Origin: an uncultured Paracoccaceae bacterium
Lineage (GTDB): Bacteria > Pseudomonadota > Alphaproteobacteria > Rhodobacterales > Rhodobacteraceae
Direction of reading: 5' to 3'
DNA length: 64,000 nucleotides
Assembly: GCA_947495795.1 (NCBI GenBank)
Contig: CANMAI010000004.1
Location: forward strand, 1-64,000
Shown: positions 9,215-16,449 of the stretch, piece after piece
How the letters are laid out: the number at the start of each line of letters is the position of its first letter
How positions within the stretch are numbered: the stretch's first letter is position 1
Translations under genes and position numbers: made by a program
The notes under the pieces: generated by a model
Told to the model about the DNA's origin: nothing
What the model saw: the letters and a program-made list of their open reading frames with translations, nothing else
Database searches by the model: none

Positions 9215-9241
9215 TTAAGGTTGCGTTAAGTCTTTGTTAAC
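9215..9241 (+). promoter_or_regulatory. Three phased CtrA-like half-sites (TTAA-n7-TTAA-n7-TTAAC)
   Basis: TTAA occurs at 9215-9218, 9226-9229 and 9237-9240 (followed by C), each separated by exactly seven bases, so there are two overlapping matches to the CtrA full-site pattern TTAA-n7-TTAA(C). The array ends 20 bases before the ATG at 9262. CtrA is the alphaproteobacterial response regulator that controls motility, gene-transfer and cell-cycle genes. Control of quorum sensing by CtrA is the inference. Confidence 0.6.
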
Positions 9242-9261
9242 CCTTGTTCTAGAGAGTTCAG

Positions 9262-9474
9262 ATGCCACACGATTGGATGATCCACGTACTAGCCGACATT
9301 CGCGAATTTGCCCAACAGCGCGCGATGTACGAACTTGCCGAGCATCTTGACGATGCGATCATGATCGCGTCGGAGGAATTGAGTGCTGGGTCGGAGACCC
9401 CCAACGTTACGAGTATGAATGACGCACCGAATGGAAGACCTTTGGAATCGGCTGCAATCGTCACACACAATTGA
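9262..9474 (+). CDS. Small hypothetical protein preceding luxR
   Basis: A 70-residue acidic protein starting at ATG 9262 after AGAGAG. It has an amphipathic helical look (MIHVLADIREFAQQRAMYELAEHLDDAIMIASEEL) split over two segments, no signal peptide and no membrane segment. Its end overlaps the start of luxR by 56 bases in another frame, so translation is probably coupled. I believe similar short ORFs occur beside luxR genes in roseobacters but cannot verify it. It could be a real small regulator or a leader ORF. Confidence 0.55.
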   Translation: MPHDWMIHVLADIREFAQQRAMYELAEHLDDAIMIASEELSAGSETPNVTSMNDAPNGRPLESAAIVTHN

Positions 9475-10132
9475 CGACGTACAATCTGTTGTCGAACACT
9501 TGCGGGATGCGTTTGACCTGACGCATGTGGTTTATCATGTCGTCGGAGGCAGCGGCCGCGAGTATGGGGCGGTGACGTATGATGCGGATTGGGTGCAGCA
9601 TTACAAGGAAGAAGAATACTTTCGCATAGACCCGGTTGTGGGTGAGGCGCTTCGCCGGTTTCTTCCGATGGATTGGAAGAGCCTCGATTGGAGCGGAAAG
9701 CCTGCCCGCGAACTCTTTCATAAAGCCGTTGATCAGGGCATTGGCCGACAAGGGCTGAGTGTGCCTATCCGGGGCGTTGGCGGCCAGTTTGCCCTCTTTT
9801 CCGTGACGGGCGATGACGGTGACGACGGCTGGCAGAGCTTCATGCGGGAAAGCAGCGGCGATTTGATGCTCGCCTCCAACTACGTGCATCAGCGTGTGAC
9901 GGAAATCATGAATGAGGAAGATACCGTGATTGCGGCGCCGCTTTCGCCGCGCGAGCGGGATGTGCTCTCGCTTCTGGCATCTGGCCGCAGCCGGGCTGAA
10001 GCCTCTGATTATCTTAAGATATCCGAGCATACGTTCCGCGTGTATGTGGATGCGGCGCGGCACAAACTGGGCGCGCTCAACACCACCCATGCGGTTGCCA
10101 AGGCGCTGGCGAATGGTTTGATTCTGCCCTGA
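9419..10132 (+). CDS. LuxR-family autoinducer-binding transcriptional regulator
   Basis: A 237-residue quorum-sensing regulator. Residues about 15-160 form the autoinducer-binding domain with the usual aromatic and acidic positions visible (DADW, HYKEEE, RIDPV, MDWKS). Residues about 172-237 form the LuxR helix-turn-helix, starting with LSPRERDVLSLLASG. It should bind the acyl-homoserine lactone made by the adjacent LuxI and control transcription. ATG 9419 or 9431 may start it; both lie inside the preceding small ORF. A hairpin follows its stop codon at 10158-10175. Confidence 0.88.
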   Translation: MTHRMEDLWNRLQSSHTIDDVQSVVEHLRDAFDLTHVVYHVVGGSGREYGAVTYDADWVQHYKEEEYFRIDPVVGEALRRFLPMDWKSLDWSGKPARELFHKAVDQGIGRQGLSVPIRGVGGQFALFSVTGDDGDDGWQSFMRESSGDLMLASNYVHQRVTEIMNEEDTVIAAPLSPRERDVLSLLASGRSRAEASDYLKISEHTFRVYVDAARHKLGALNTTHAVAKALANGLILP

Positions 10133-10157
10133 AATAGCGCCGTTGCCGTAAAAACTT

Positions 10158-10175
10158 GGCCGCGCACGCTCGGCC
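10158..10175 (+). terminator. Possible terminator after luxR
   Basis: GGCCG at 10158-10162 pairs with CGGCC at 10171-10175 over an 8-base loop, followed by TTCTTT. The stem is only 5 bp, so termination may be partial. It lies between luxR and luxI. Confidence 0.35.
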
Positions 10176-10233
10176 TTCTTTAACCATGATCTCGATATCG
10201 GTGGTTCCACATATAAACGTGGGAGACACCGTT

Positions 10234-10878
10234 ATGATCCGATTTCTGTACGCCGACCAACTGAACACTGCACCACTTCTGGCCGAGACGATGTTCCGCG
10301 ACCGCGCGGTTCAGTTCCGCGACCGCCTGGAGTGGGACGTGACAGTGGATGAGAACGGCTTCGAGACGGATGATTACGATGCGATCAACCCGCTTTATGT
10401 GATCTGGGAAGGCGATGACGGCCGCCACAAGGGAAGCATGCGCGTATTGCCGACGTTGGGGCGGACGATGGTGAACGACCATTTCACACATCTTACAGAT
10501 GGCGTGACGATCATGAGTGCGTTGATCTGGGAGTGCACGCGCTTTTGCATCTCGCCCGATGCGCAGGATGACGGCAAGCGGATCGCGGGCGGCGTGATGC
10601 TGGCCGGGCACGAGCTTGGCTTGCGGTTTGGGCTTCTTTCTTCGGTAGGTGTGTTCGATGCGCGGATGCGGCGGATTTACCGCTCCATCGGGTGGGAGCC
10701 GGAGGTGATCGGCGAGGCGGGCGAAGGCAAGAACCGGATTTGCGCAGGACTATGGCCGTTTTCCGAAGAGATCCGGGCCGCGATCGCCGAGGCCGCCGGA
10801 CTGGATGAAGACCTGGGGCGGCAGTGGTTCGATGCCTCCTTCCCCGCGCATCAGACCGTGCTGCCGCTGGCCGCATAA
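10234..10878 (+). CDS. Acyl-homoserine-lactone synthase (LuxI family)
   Basis: A 214-residue autoinducer synthase. The conserved N-terminal pattern is present: MFRDRAVQFRDRLEWDV (Arg, Phe and Trp positions), the acidic pair in ETDDYDA, Arg in GSMRVLPT, and the Glu and Arg of WECTRF. It makes an N-acyl-homoserine lactone from SAM and acyl-ACP; the chain length cannot be read from sequence. ATG 10234 follows GGGAGA at about 10221-10226; an upstream TTG at 10156 overlaps the hairpin and is unlikely. It follows luxR by 101 bases. No obvious lux box is seen before it. Confidence 0.9.
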   Translation: MIRFLYADQLNTAPLLAETMFRDRAVQFRDRLEWDVTVDENGFETDDYDAINPLYVIWEGDDGRHKGSMRVLPTLGRTMVNDHFTHLTDGVTIMSALIWECTRFCISPDAQDDGKRIAGGVMLAGHELGLRFGLLSSVGVFDARMRRIYRSIGWEPEVIGEAGEGKNRICAGLWPFSEEIRAAIAEAAGLDEDLGRQWFDASFPAHQTVLPLAA

Positions 10879-10919
10879 GGGCGCTTCTCTCTCCCGGCGT
10901 GGGCGCGTAAGAGGGTGGT

Positions 10920-12446
10920 ATGGATACCGCCCTCACCCTTTCCGAAGATCAGGCCGAAGCCTGGGACCGTGTGGCCGACGAGTTGGCCAAGGCGGGCGTG
11001 GATCTGGTGGAGGGCACGCTTGCCCCGCCAGGCGCGGGGCGAGACAGTACGCTGGCCGTTCTGGGCAAAGCAGGCTCCGGCAAGACGATGCTTCTGGCGC
11101 AGATGGTGGACGCCTTGCAGAATGCGGGCGTCGAGATGATTTCCGCTGAATATGAAAGCCGGAAGAAGCGCGACAAACGGACTTTGGCAGTGCTCGCCCC
11201 GACGAACAAGGCCGCGAGTGTGCTGCGAAACAGGGGTGTCGCGGCAACGACCATTCACCGGATTTTGTACACACCGGTGTATGATCCGGAATATGAGAAG
11301 ATCGCGGAATGGCTGGCGGGCGATGGTGAGAAACCTGAGATTGAGGGGCTGACAGAGCAGGCGCTGGACCGCGCACACGCGTTCTATCAGGCCCAGAAAT
11401 CGATTCCGGGGGCGCTGGCCACGGCTGGTTTGCGCGGCTCCGATTTCATTACGGGGTGGAAGCGGCGGGATGATCCGCTGGATATCGGGTTTGTGGACGA
11501 AGCCTCGATGCTCGATGACAAGCAACTGGAGGATTTGCAGGAGATCTTCACGACGCTGGTTTTGTTTGGCGATCCGGCGCAGCTGGCCCCGGTGGGGCAA
11601 TCGGGTGATATGAGCTTCGATCAGCTTCCCAAGGGGCGGAAGCTGGAGCTTTCCCGCGTGCATCGGCAGGCAGCAGATAACCCCATTCTGGATCTGGCGC
11701 ATATGCTGGGCGATCCGGAGGTGGAGTTTCACCACTTTGAGCGGCGACTGGAAGAGATTGCGGCGGAGGATGAGCGGGTGCGGGTATCGCCCCGCGTGGA
11801 TGCTGGGCTGATGGCGCGAAGCCCCGTTCTGGTATGGCGGAATGCCACCCGCATCCGGCTGATAGCAGCTTTTCGCGGAGCCTATCATGCGCCGATAGAT
11901 GCGCTTTTGCCCGGAGAGCCGCTGATTTGTGATGGGATCGAACTGCCGCTGAAGCACCGCAAGAAGCGGATCGATCTGGAAGCGCGGGGGCTGATCAAGG
12001 GGGCGCAGACGGTTTACCTGCAGGAGGGGCGGAAGCCGGGTTTCGCGCGGCTGCATGTGTTTGGCGCAGAAGATCCGCAGGTGAGCGTGGCCGCGATCAT
12101 CAAGATCGAGGCACCGGGGCAGGAAGAGCCCTTCATTCCCTCTGCCGCGCGGATGGGGGCGGCTTTTGTGCATGGGGCCGCCTGTACGATCCACAAGGCG
12201 CAGGGTTCGCAGTGGCCTAGGGTGCAAGTGTTTGCCCCGGATCTCTACGCCGCCGCGCGTGCCGGGCGCACGGAGGCGGGACTGCCTCTGTGGAAGCGGC
12301 TGGCCTATGTGGCGATCACGCGGGCCGAGGAACGGCTGGATTGGGTGACACGGTATGCGCTTGCCCGACCAGAGGGAGAATTGACACTGGATGATCTGGT
12401 GGTGCCGAAGCCGGTTCTTACGCTTGAAGGTGAGGCGGAGGCCTGA
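10920..12446 (+). CDS. RecD-like SF1 ATP-dependent DNA helicase
   Basis: A 508-residue superfamily 1 helicase. Walker A is GKAGSGKT at residues 49-56, motif Ia is LAPTNKAASVL, Walker B is FVDEAS with Asp193-Glu194, motif III is LFGDPAQLAPVG, and the C-terminal UvrD_C_2 part has HGAACTIHKAQGSQW and AYVAITRAEERL. It resembles the stand-alone RecD-like helicases of alphaproteobacteria, shorter than RecD2. It probably unwinds DNA 5'-3' in repair. It lies 41 bases after luxI in the same direction, so read-through is possible, but no functional link is known. Confidence 0.85.
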   Translation: MDTALTLSEDQAEAWDRVADELAKAGVDLVEGTLAPPGAGRDSTLAVLGKAGSGKTMLLAQMVDALQNAGVEMISAEYESRKKRDKRTLAVLAPTNKAASVLRNRGVAATTIHRILYTPVYDPEYEKIAEWLAGDGEKPEIEGLTEQALDRAHAFYQAQKSIPGALATAGLRGSDFITGWKRRDDPLDIGFVDEASMLDDKQLEDLQEIFTTLVLFGDPAQLAPVGQSGDMSFDQLPKGRKLELSRVHRQAADNPILDLAHMLGDPEVEFHHFERRLEEIAAEDERVRVSPRVDAGLMARSPVLVWRNATRIRLIAAFRGAYHAPIDALLPGEPLICDGIELPLKHRKKRIDLEARGLIKGAQTVYLQEGRKPGFARLHVFGAEDPQVSVAAIIKIEAPGQEEPFIPSAARMGAAFVHGAACTIHKAQGSQWPRVQVFAPDLYAAARAGRTEAGLPLWKRLAYVAITRAEERLDWVTRYALARPEGELTLDDLVVPKPVLTLEGEAEA

Positions 12447-12844
12447 GGCCGCTATGGGATACGCCTCTTTTCTTCGAGGCTGAGTGAAAGTGCCTGCCGG
12501 AAGAGCCACTGCGCGGGTATCCCGGTGCACCCCATGGCTTTGCGAGCTTCCCTCCTTTGCGCTGTTTTCACTTGACTGACAGTGCGGATACGGGGGCTAT
12601 CCGCGATAAAGAGGGGCCGGATCACATTCGGTAACGTCTTCATCTATTTCCCTGGTTGTTTCCTGCTGAACATCTGATCAACCGAAACGGTTGCCAGCAG
12701 GAGCTCGTGAAATCTGGCGGTGGCTTACCCAAAGTTGTGCTGCCTGCGCGTCAAGGTGTTTCGCCTCAAAGCCGTTACCTAAGTCGTAATGACAAGTGGC
12801 CGTCCACCGGACTAAGCTTGTGCTACCAACAAGGAGGAATTGTC
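12447..12844. promoter_or_regulatory. Upstream region of the pqq operon
   Basis: A 398-base region without a convincing gene. Just after the helicase stop, GCCTC at 12463-12467 pairs with GAGGC at 12476-12480, a weak hairpin. The strong ribosome site AAGGAGG at about 12830-12836 belongs to pqqA. The pqq promoter must lie here; I see no clear operator. Confidence 0.45.
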
Positions 12845-12946
12845 ATGACTTGGTCGAAACCAGAGATCCGCGAAATCGAATGCGGCATGGAAATCAATAT
12901 GTACGGTCCTGAGCACGACGACCGCGATAACGATACACTGTTCTGA
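12845..12946 (+). CDS. pqqA: PQQ precursor peptide PqqA
   Basis: A 33-residue precursor of the redox cofactor pyrroloquinoline quinone. The Glu16 and Tyr20 that become PQQ are present in GMEINMY, at the same spacing (ExxxY) as in known PqqA. AAGGAGG just upstream gives a strong ribosome site, as expected for a peptide made in excess over the enzymes. The 13-residue tail after Tyr20 is very acidic (GPEHDDRDNDTLF), longer than the classic 22-24-residue PqqA. PqqE crosslinks Glu16 to Tyr20 with help from PqqD. It is the first gene of pqqABCDE. Confidence 0.93.
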   Translation: MTWSKPEIREIECGMEINMYGPEHDDRDNDTLF

Positions 12947-12969
12947 AAACACTGCGCGGAGATCACGCT

Positions 12970-13866
12970 ATGAGCCTCCGCGCAACAATACTTGGTGCCG
13001 CTGCCGGTGGTGGATTGCCGCAATGGAATTGCGGTTGCGAGAATTGTAATCTAGCCCGCGCAGGATCTATTCCTTCGCTGAGCCAATCTTCGATTTCGGT
13101 TTCGGCGGATGGCGTTTCATGGGCAATCATCAATGCCTCGCCCGACATCCGTGAGCAACTTCGCGCGGCTCCGCATCTCCATCCGACAGACCTGCGTGAA
13201 AGTCCGATCAAATCGGTGCTGGTGACCAACGGCGATATAGATCATATCGCCGGGCTTCTGACGCTGAGAGAGCAGCAACCGTTCACCCTGTTTGCAACCG
13301 GGGAGATCCACGCCGTTCTGGCACAAAATCCGATCTTCGACGCGCTCAATCCCTCTTGGGTCACGCGGCAAGAAGTGGCCTTGGATACCCCGTTTCAGTT
13401 AACTGCGAGTATGATGGCAACATTGTATTCGGTACCTGGAAAGGTTCCCCTCTATCTGGAGAGGGGAACCGTTGATACTGAATTGGAGGGCGAGCAGACT
13501 GTGGGTGTGCATCTTCAGGCCGACGCTACCTCAGCACACTACATCCCGGGCTGTGCGCTTCTGAGGCCTGAGCTTGCCGCGCGGATCACGGGGGCAGATG
13601 CGGTGTTCTTTGACGGGACGCTGTGGCAGAATGACGAAATGGTAACTGCAGGACTGAGCCAGAAGACCGGTGCCCGGATGGGGCATATGTCGATGTCCGG
13701 GCCAGAAGGATCGATGGCTGCGTTTGCGGGTGTTGATGTGAAACGCAAAATCTATGTGCACATGAACAACACCAACCCTGTGTTGCGGCCAGAGTCCGCA
13801 GAACGCAGAATCGCCGAAGCGAAGGGCTGGACCATCGCACAGGACGGAATGGAAATCGCCTTATGA
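12970..13866 (+). CDS. pqqB: PQQ biosynthesis protein PqqB
   Basis: A 298-residue metallo-beta-lactamase-fold protein, normal family length. The N terminus ATILGAAAGGGLPQWNCGC and the cysteine cluster CGCENC are typical of PqqB. The metal-site region TNGDIDHIAGLL has the modified HxHxDH motif of the family. PqqB is considered an iron hydroxylase acting on the crosslinked Glu-Tyr dipeptide. It overlaps pqqC by four bases (ATGA). Confidence 0.95.
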   Translation: MSLRATILGAAAGGGLPQWNCGCENCNLARAGSIPSLSQSSISVSADGVSWAIINASPDIREQLRAAPHLHPTDLRESPIKSVLVTNGDIDHIAGLLTLREQQPFTLFATGEIHAVLAQNPIFDALNPSWVTRQEVALDTPFQLTASMMATLYSVPGKVPLYLERGTVDTELEGEQTVGVHLQADATSAHYIPGCALLRPELAARITGADAVFFDGTLWQNDEMVTAGLSQKTGARMGHMSMSGPEGSMAAFAGVDVKRKIYVHMNNTNPVLRPESAERRIAEAKGWTIAQDGMEIAL

Positions 13867-14621
13867 CAACCTCGCATTCCGCCTTCGAAGCACGGCTGCG
13901 CGCCATCGGTGCAGAGCGATATCACGACAGACACCCGTTCCATCACCTTCTTCATTCTGGTGGCTGCACGCCTGATCAGGTGCGTGCCTGGGTTATCAAC
14001 CGGTTCTACTATCAGGCCAGTATTCCCATGAAGGACGCAGCTTTTATGAGCCGTGTCGAAGACCCGGAATTGCGCCGCGCCTGGCGTTCCCGGATTGAGG
14101 ATCATGATGGCACGAACGCGAACGAAGGTGGAATTGAGCGGTGGCTGCGCCTTGCCGATGCTGTTGGGCTTGATCGCGACTATGTGGCCAGCAAGGAAGG
14201 CGTATTGCCCGCTACGCGGTTTGCGGTGAATGCGTATGTTCATTTTGTGCGGGACAAATCGCTTTTGGAGGCTGTGGCGGCATCGCTCACGGAACTGTTT
14301 GCCCCCAAAATCCATGCCGCGCGGATAGAAGGACTGCTGGCGAACTATGCCTTCGCTGATGATCGCAGCCTGTCGTATTTTCGAAACCGGCTGACGGAAG
14401 CCCCCAAGGACGTGGCCTTCGGCCTCTCCTGGGTATTGGACCATGCTGACACGGCGGAAAAGCAGGATGCGGCCGCGGCAGCGCTGATCTTCAAGACCGA
14501 TGTACTCTGGTCGCAGCTCGACGCGCTGCACAGTGCTTACGTTGATCCGGCACGCATTCCGCCTGGAGCGTGGCAGCCCGGCACTTACACGCAGGCAACC
14601 ACCGCCTCCAAAGCATCATGA
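13863..14621 (+). CDS. pqqC: Pyrroloquinoline-quinone synthase PqqC
   Basis: A 252-residue cofactor-free oxidase that performs the last ring closure and eight-electron oxidation to PQQ. Family segments are clear: YHDRHPFHHLLHSGG near the N terminus, WVINRFYYQ, IPMKDAAFMSR, and the His/Arg-rich active-site helices. It overlaps pqqB and pqqD by ATGA, so the operon is translationally coupled. Stand-alone PqqC and PqqD are present, not the PqqCD fusion seen in some methylotrophs. Confidence 0.95.
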   Translation: MTTSHSAFEARLRAIGAERYHDRHPFHHLLHSGGCTPDQVRAWVINRFYYQASIPMKDAAFMSRVEDPELRRAWRSRIEDHDGTNANEGGIERWLRLADAVGLDRDYVASKEGVLPATRFAVNAYVHFVRDKSLLEAVAASLTELFAPKIHAARIEGLLANYAFADDRSLSYFRNRLTEAPKDVAFGLSWVLDHADTAEKQDAAAAALIFKTDVLWSQLDALHSAYVDPARIPPGAWQPGTYTQATTASKAS

Positions 14622-14899
14622 CGATTGCGCCGAATGAGGTTCCTGTTATCCCGCGCGGGGTTCGGCTGCACCATGACAGAGTGCGCGACAAGTGGGTGCT
14701 GCTCGCTCCTGAGCGGGTGATAAGCCTTGATCCCATTGGCCACGCCATCCTGCTTGAAATTGATGGCGAACAGACTTTTGGAATAATCGTGAGTACGCTC
14801 GCCGCAAAGTATGCCGCACCGGCTGATCAGATCGCGGCAGATGCGGGAGAGTACATTATGGGACTGGCGGCACGCCGCATCCTTGAGTTACGCACATGA
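14618..14899 (+). CDS. pqqD: PQQ biosynthesis peptide chaperone PqqD
   Basis: A 93-residue winged-helix RiPP recognition element that holds PqqA for the radical SAM enzyme PqqE. Family pattern: VPVIPRGVRLHHDRVRDKWVLLAPE, followed by the LDPIGHAILLEIDG hairpin. The ATG at 14618 lies in the pqqC stop overlap; an earlier in-frame start at 14570 would invade pqqC. It overlaps pqqE by four bases. Confidence 0.92.
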   Translation: MTIAPNEVPVIPRGVRLHHDRVRDKWVLLAPERVISLDPIGHAILLEIDGEQTFGIIVSTLAAKYAAPADQIAADAGEYIMGLAARRILELRT

Positions 14900-15975
14900 A
14901 CATACCCCCACCCATTGCTATGTTGGCGGAGCTGACGCATCGCTGCCCGCTGGCCTGCCCCTATTGCTCAAATCCGATCAATCTGGCGCGCAAGGAGCGA
15001 GAGTTGGACACCGGTGTTTGGCTTGATGCATTTCGGCAGGCAACGGATCTCGGTGTGCTTCAGCTTCATCTTTCGGGGGGTGAACCCGCATCGCGGCGCG
15101 ACCTTGTCGAGCTCACTGGCGGGGCGCGGGAGGCCGGGCTTTATTGCAACCTGATCACATCGGCGATCGGGTTGACGGAACGGCGCCTGAAAGAACTTGA
15201 GGATGCAGGGCTTGATCACATTCAGCTCTCGCTGCAGGGCACGGACGTGGAGATGGCCGATCATGTGGGGGGCTATGACGGTGGCTACAAGCGCAAGATG
15301 CAGGCTGCGGCATGGATCGCAGAGCGCGGCATTCCGCTGACGCTGAACACCGTTCTGCACCGCAGGAACCTGCACCAACTTCCCCGCGCCATTGAGATGG
15401 CACAGGAAATGGGCGCGCGGCGTATTGAAGTGGCAATCGTTCAGTTCCACGGCTGGGCGCTGCGCAATCGCAACCAACTTATGCCTACCAAGGAACAGGC
15501 CGAGGACGCGAGCCGCATTGTTGCCGAGGCCCGCAAGCGCCTGAAGGGCAAGTTGGTGCTCGACTATGTGCCTGCCGACTACCATACGGATATCCCCAAG
15601 CGATGTATGGGAGGATGGGGAATGACGGGGCTGAATATTGCGCCTGATGGTCAGGTGTTGCCGTGCCATGCCGCCCAAACCATTCCGCATCTGAAATTTG
15701 AGAGCATTCGCGACAGCCGTCTTGCCGATATCTGGTACAAAGGCGAGGCCTTCAACGCCTATCGCGGTGACGATTGGATGCAGGAGCCCTGCAAGTCTTG
15801 CGAATTCAAGAAACGGGACTTTGGCGGGTGCCGCTGCCAGGCCATGGCCATCGCAGGCGACGCCACAGCCACTGATCCGACCTGCACCAAATCTCCCTTG
15901 AACCATCTGGTGCGACAGCGTGTGGACGGTGATGCAGGAGACGCGGAGCAACCCTTCGTCTACCGGTCCCTCTAA
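14896..15975 (+). CDS. pqqE: PqqA peptide cyclase PqqE (radical SAM)
   Basis: A 359-residue radical SAM/SPASM enzyme. The SAM cluster motif is C17-PLA-C21-PY-C24. The C-terminal SPASM cysteines appear in RCMGGWG, VLPCHAA, EPCKSCEFKKRDFGGCRC and DPTCTKSP. It forms the carbon-carbon bond between Glu16 and Tyr20 of PqqA. It is the last gene of the cluster; no pqqF protease or PQQ-dependent dehydrogenase is adjacent. Confidence 0.95.
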   Translation: MNIPPPIAMLAELTHRCPLACPYCSNPINLARKERELDTGVWLDAFRQATDLGVLQLHLSGGEPASRRDLVELTGGAREAGLYCNLITSAIGLTERRLKELEDAGLDHIQLSLQGTDVEMADHVGGYDGGYKRKMQAAAWIAERGIPLTLNTVLHRRNLHQLPRAIEMAQEMGARRIEVAIVQFHGWALRNRNQLMPTKEQAEDASRIVAEARKRLKGKLVLDYVPADYHTDIPKRCMGGWGMTGLNIAPDGQVLPCHAAQTIPHLKFESIRDSRLADIWYKGEAFNAYRGDDWMQEPCKSCEFKKRDFGGCRCQAMAIAGDATATDPTCTKSPLNHLVRQRVDGDAGDAEQPFVYRSL

Positions 15976-16449
15976 GGCGTTTCACACACCGAGCAGGCGC
16001 TTATGGCCAACACTTCAAGCGGCGTTCAGCAAACTTGCAGAAAAGCTTTGTTTGCTGTGGCGCGGAACTTGGAGCCCCCGACTTTGGATGACACATGCTT
16101 TGAACGGGGTCGCACTGCACGCATAGCGTAGGTGCCCTGATCCGCGAAGAAGTTGTTGAGCCCTGAGGGATTTGGCCGTTCGAAAGCGAGCAAGCCTGAT
16201 CGATGTATTGCGTGGTCTGACGGCTGAACTTGGGGGTCGATTGTCCATCATCTCGCAGAAGGTCAGTTCTTGCAAAAGCGCGCACACTGAATTCATATTC
16301 ATAAATCAACAAATATTAGTGACGAATCGCAATTTTCCTAAAGTTGTTCGAAAGTACTCTCAAGCTCCACCAGCCATATACGGCTGTGCGGGCGGGGCAT
16401 CCATTTGCCCCGGTACTTATTTAATCAAGTGTTTAAGTGGGGGCTTAAC
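15976..16449. other. 474-base gap with no convincing gene
   Basis: Two overlapping minus-strand frames (about 16001-16312) and one plus-strand frame are open but none has recognisable protein character. The half next to pqqE is more G+C-rich; the half after about 16290 is A+T-rich and probably holds the promoter of the next gene. The open minus frames may be a decayed mobile sequence, but I could not identify it. Confidence 0.35.

Noticed and set aside
10133-10233. lux box before luxI
   Set aside because: No 18-20-bp inverted repeat of the lux-box type; the only repeat is the short GGCCG hairpin followed by T residues.
10851-12530. 559-residue open frame on the minus strand
   Set aside because: It lies opposite the RecD-like helicase, whose motifs are intact; the frame has the His/Arg/Pro-rich composition of an antisense shadow.
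15976-16449. Insertion-sequence remnant
   Set aside because: Open minus-strand frames suggest decay of something, but there are no terminal repeats, target duplication or transposase motif I can name.
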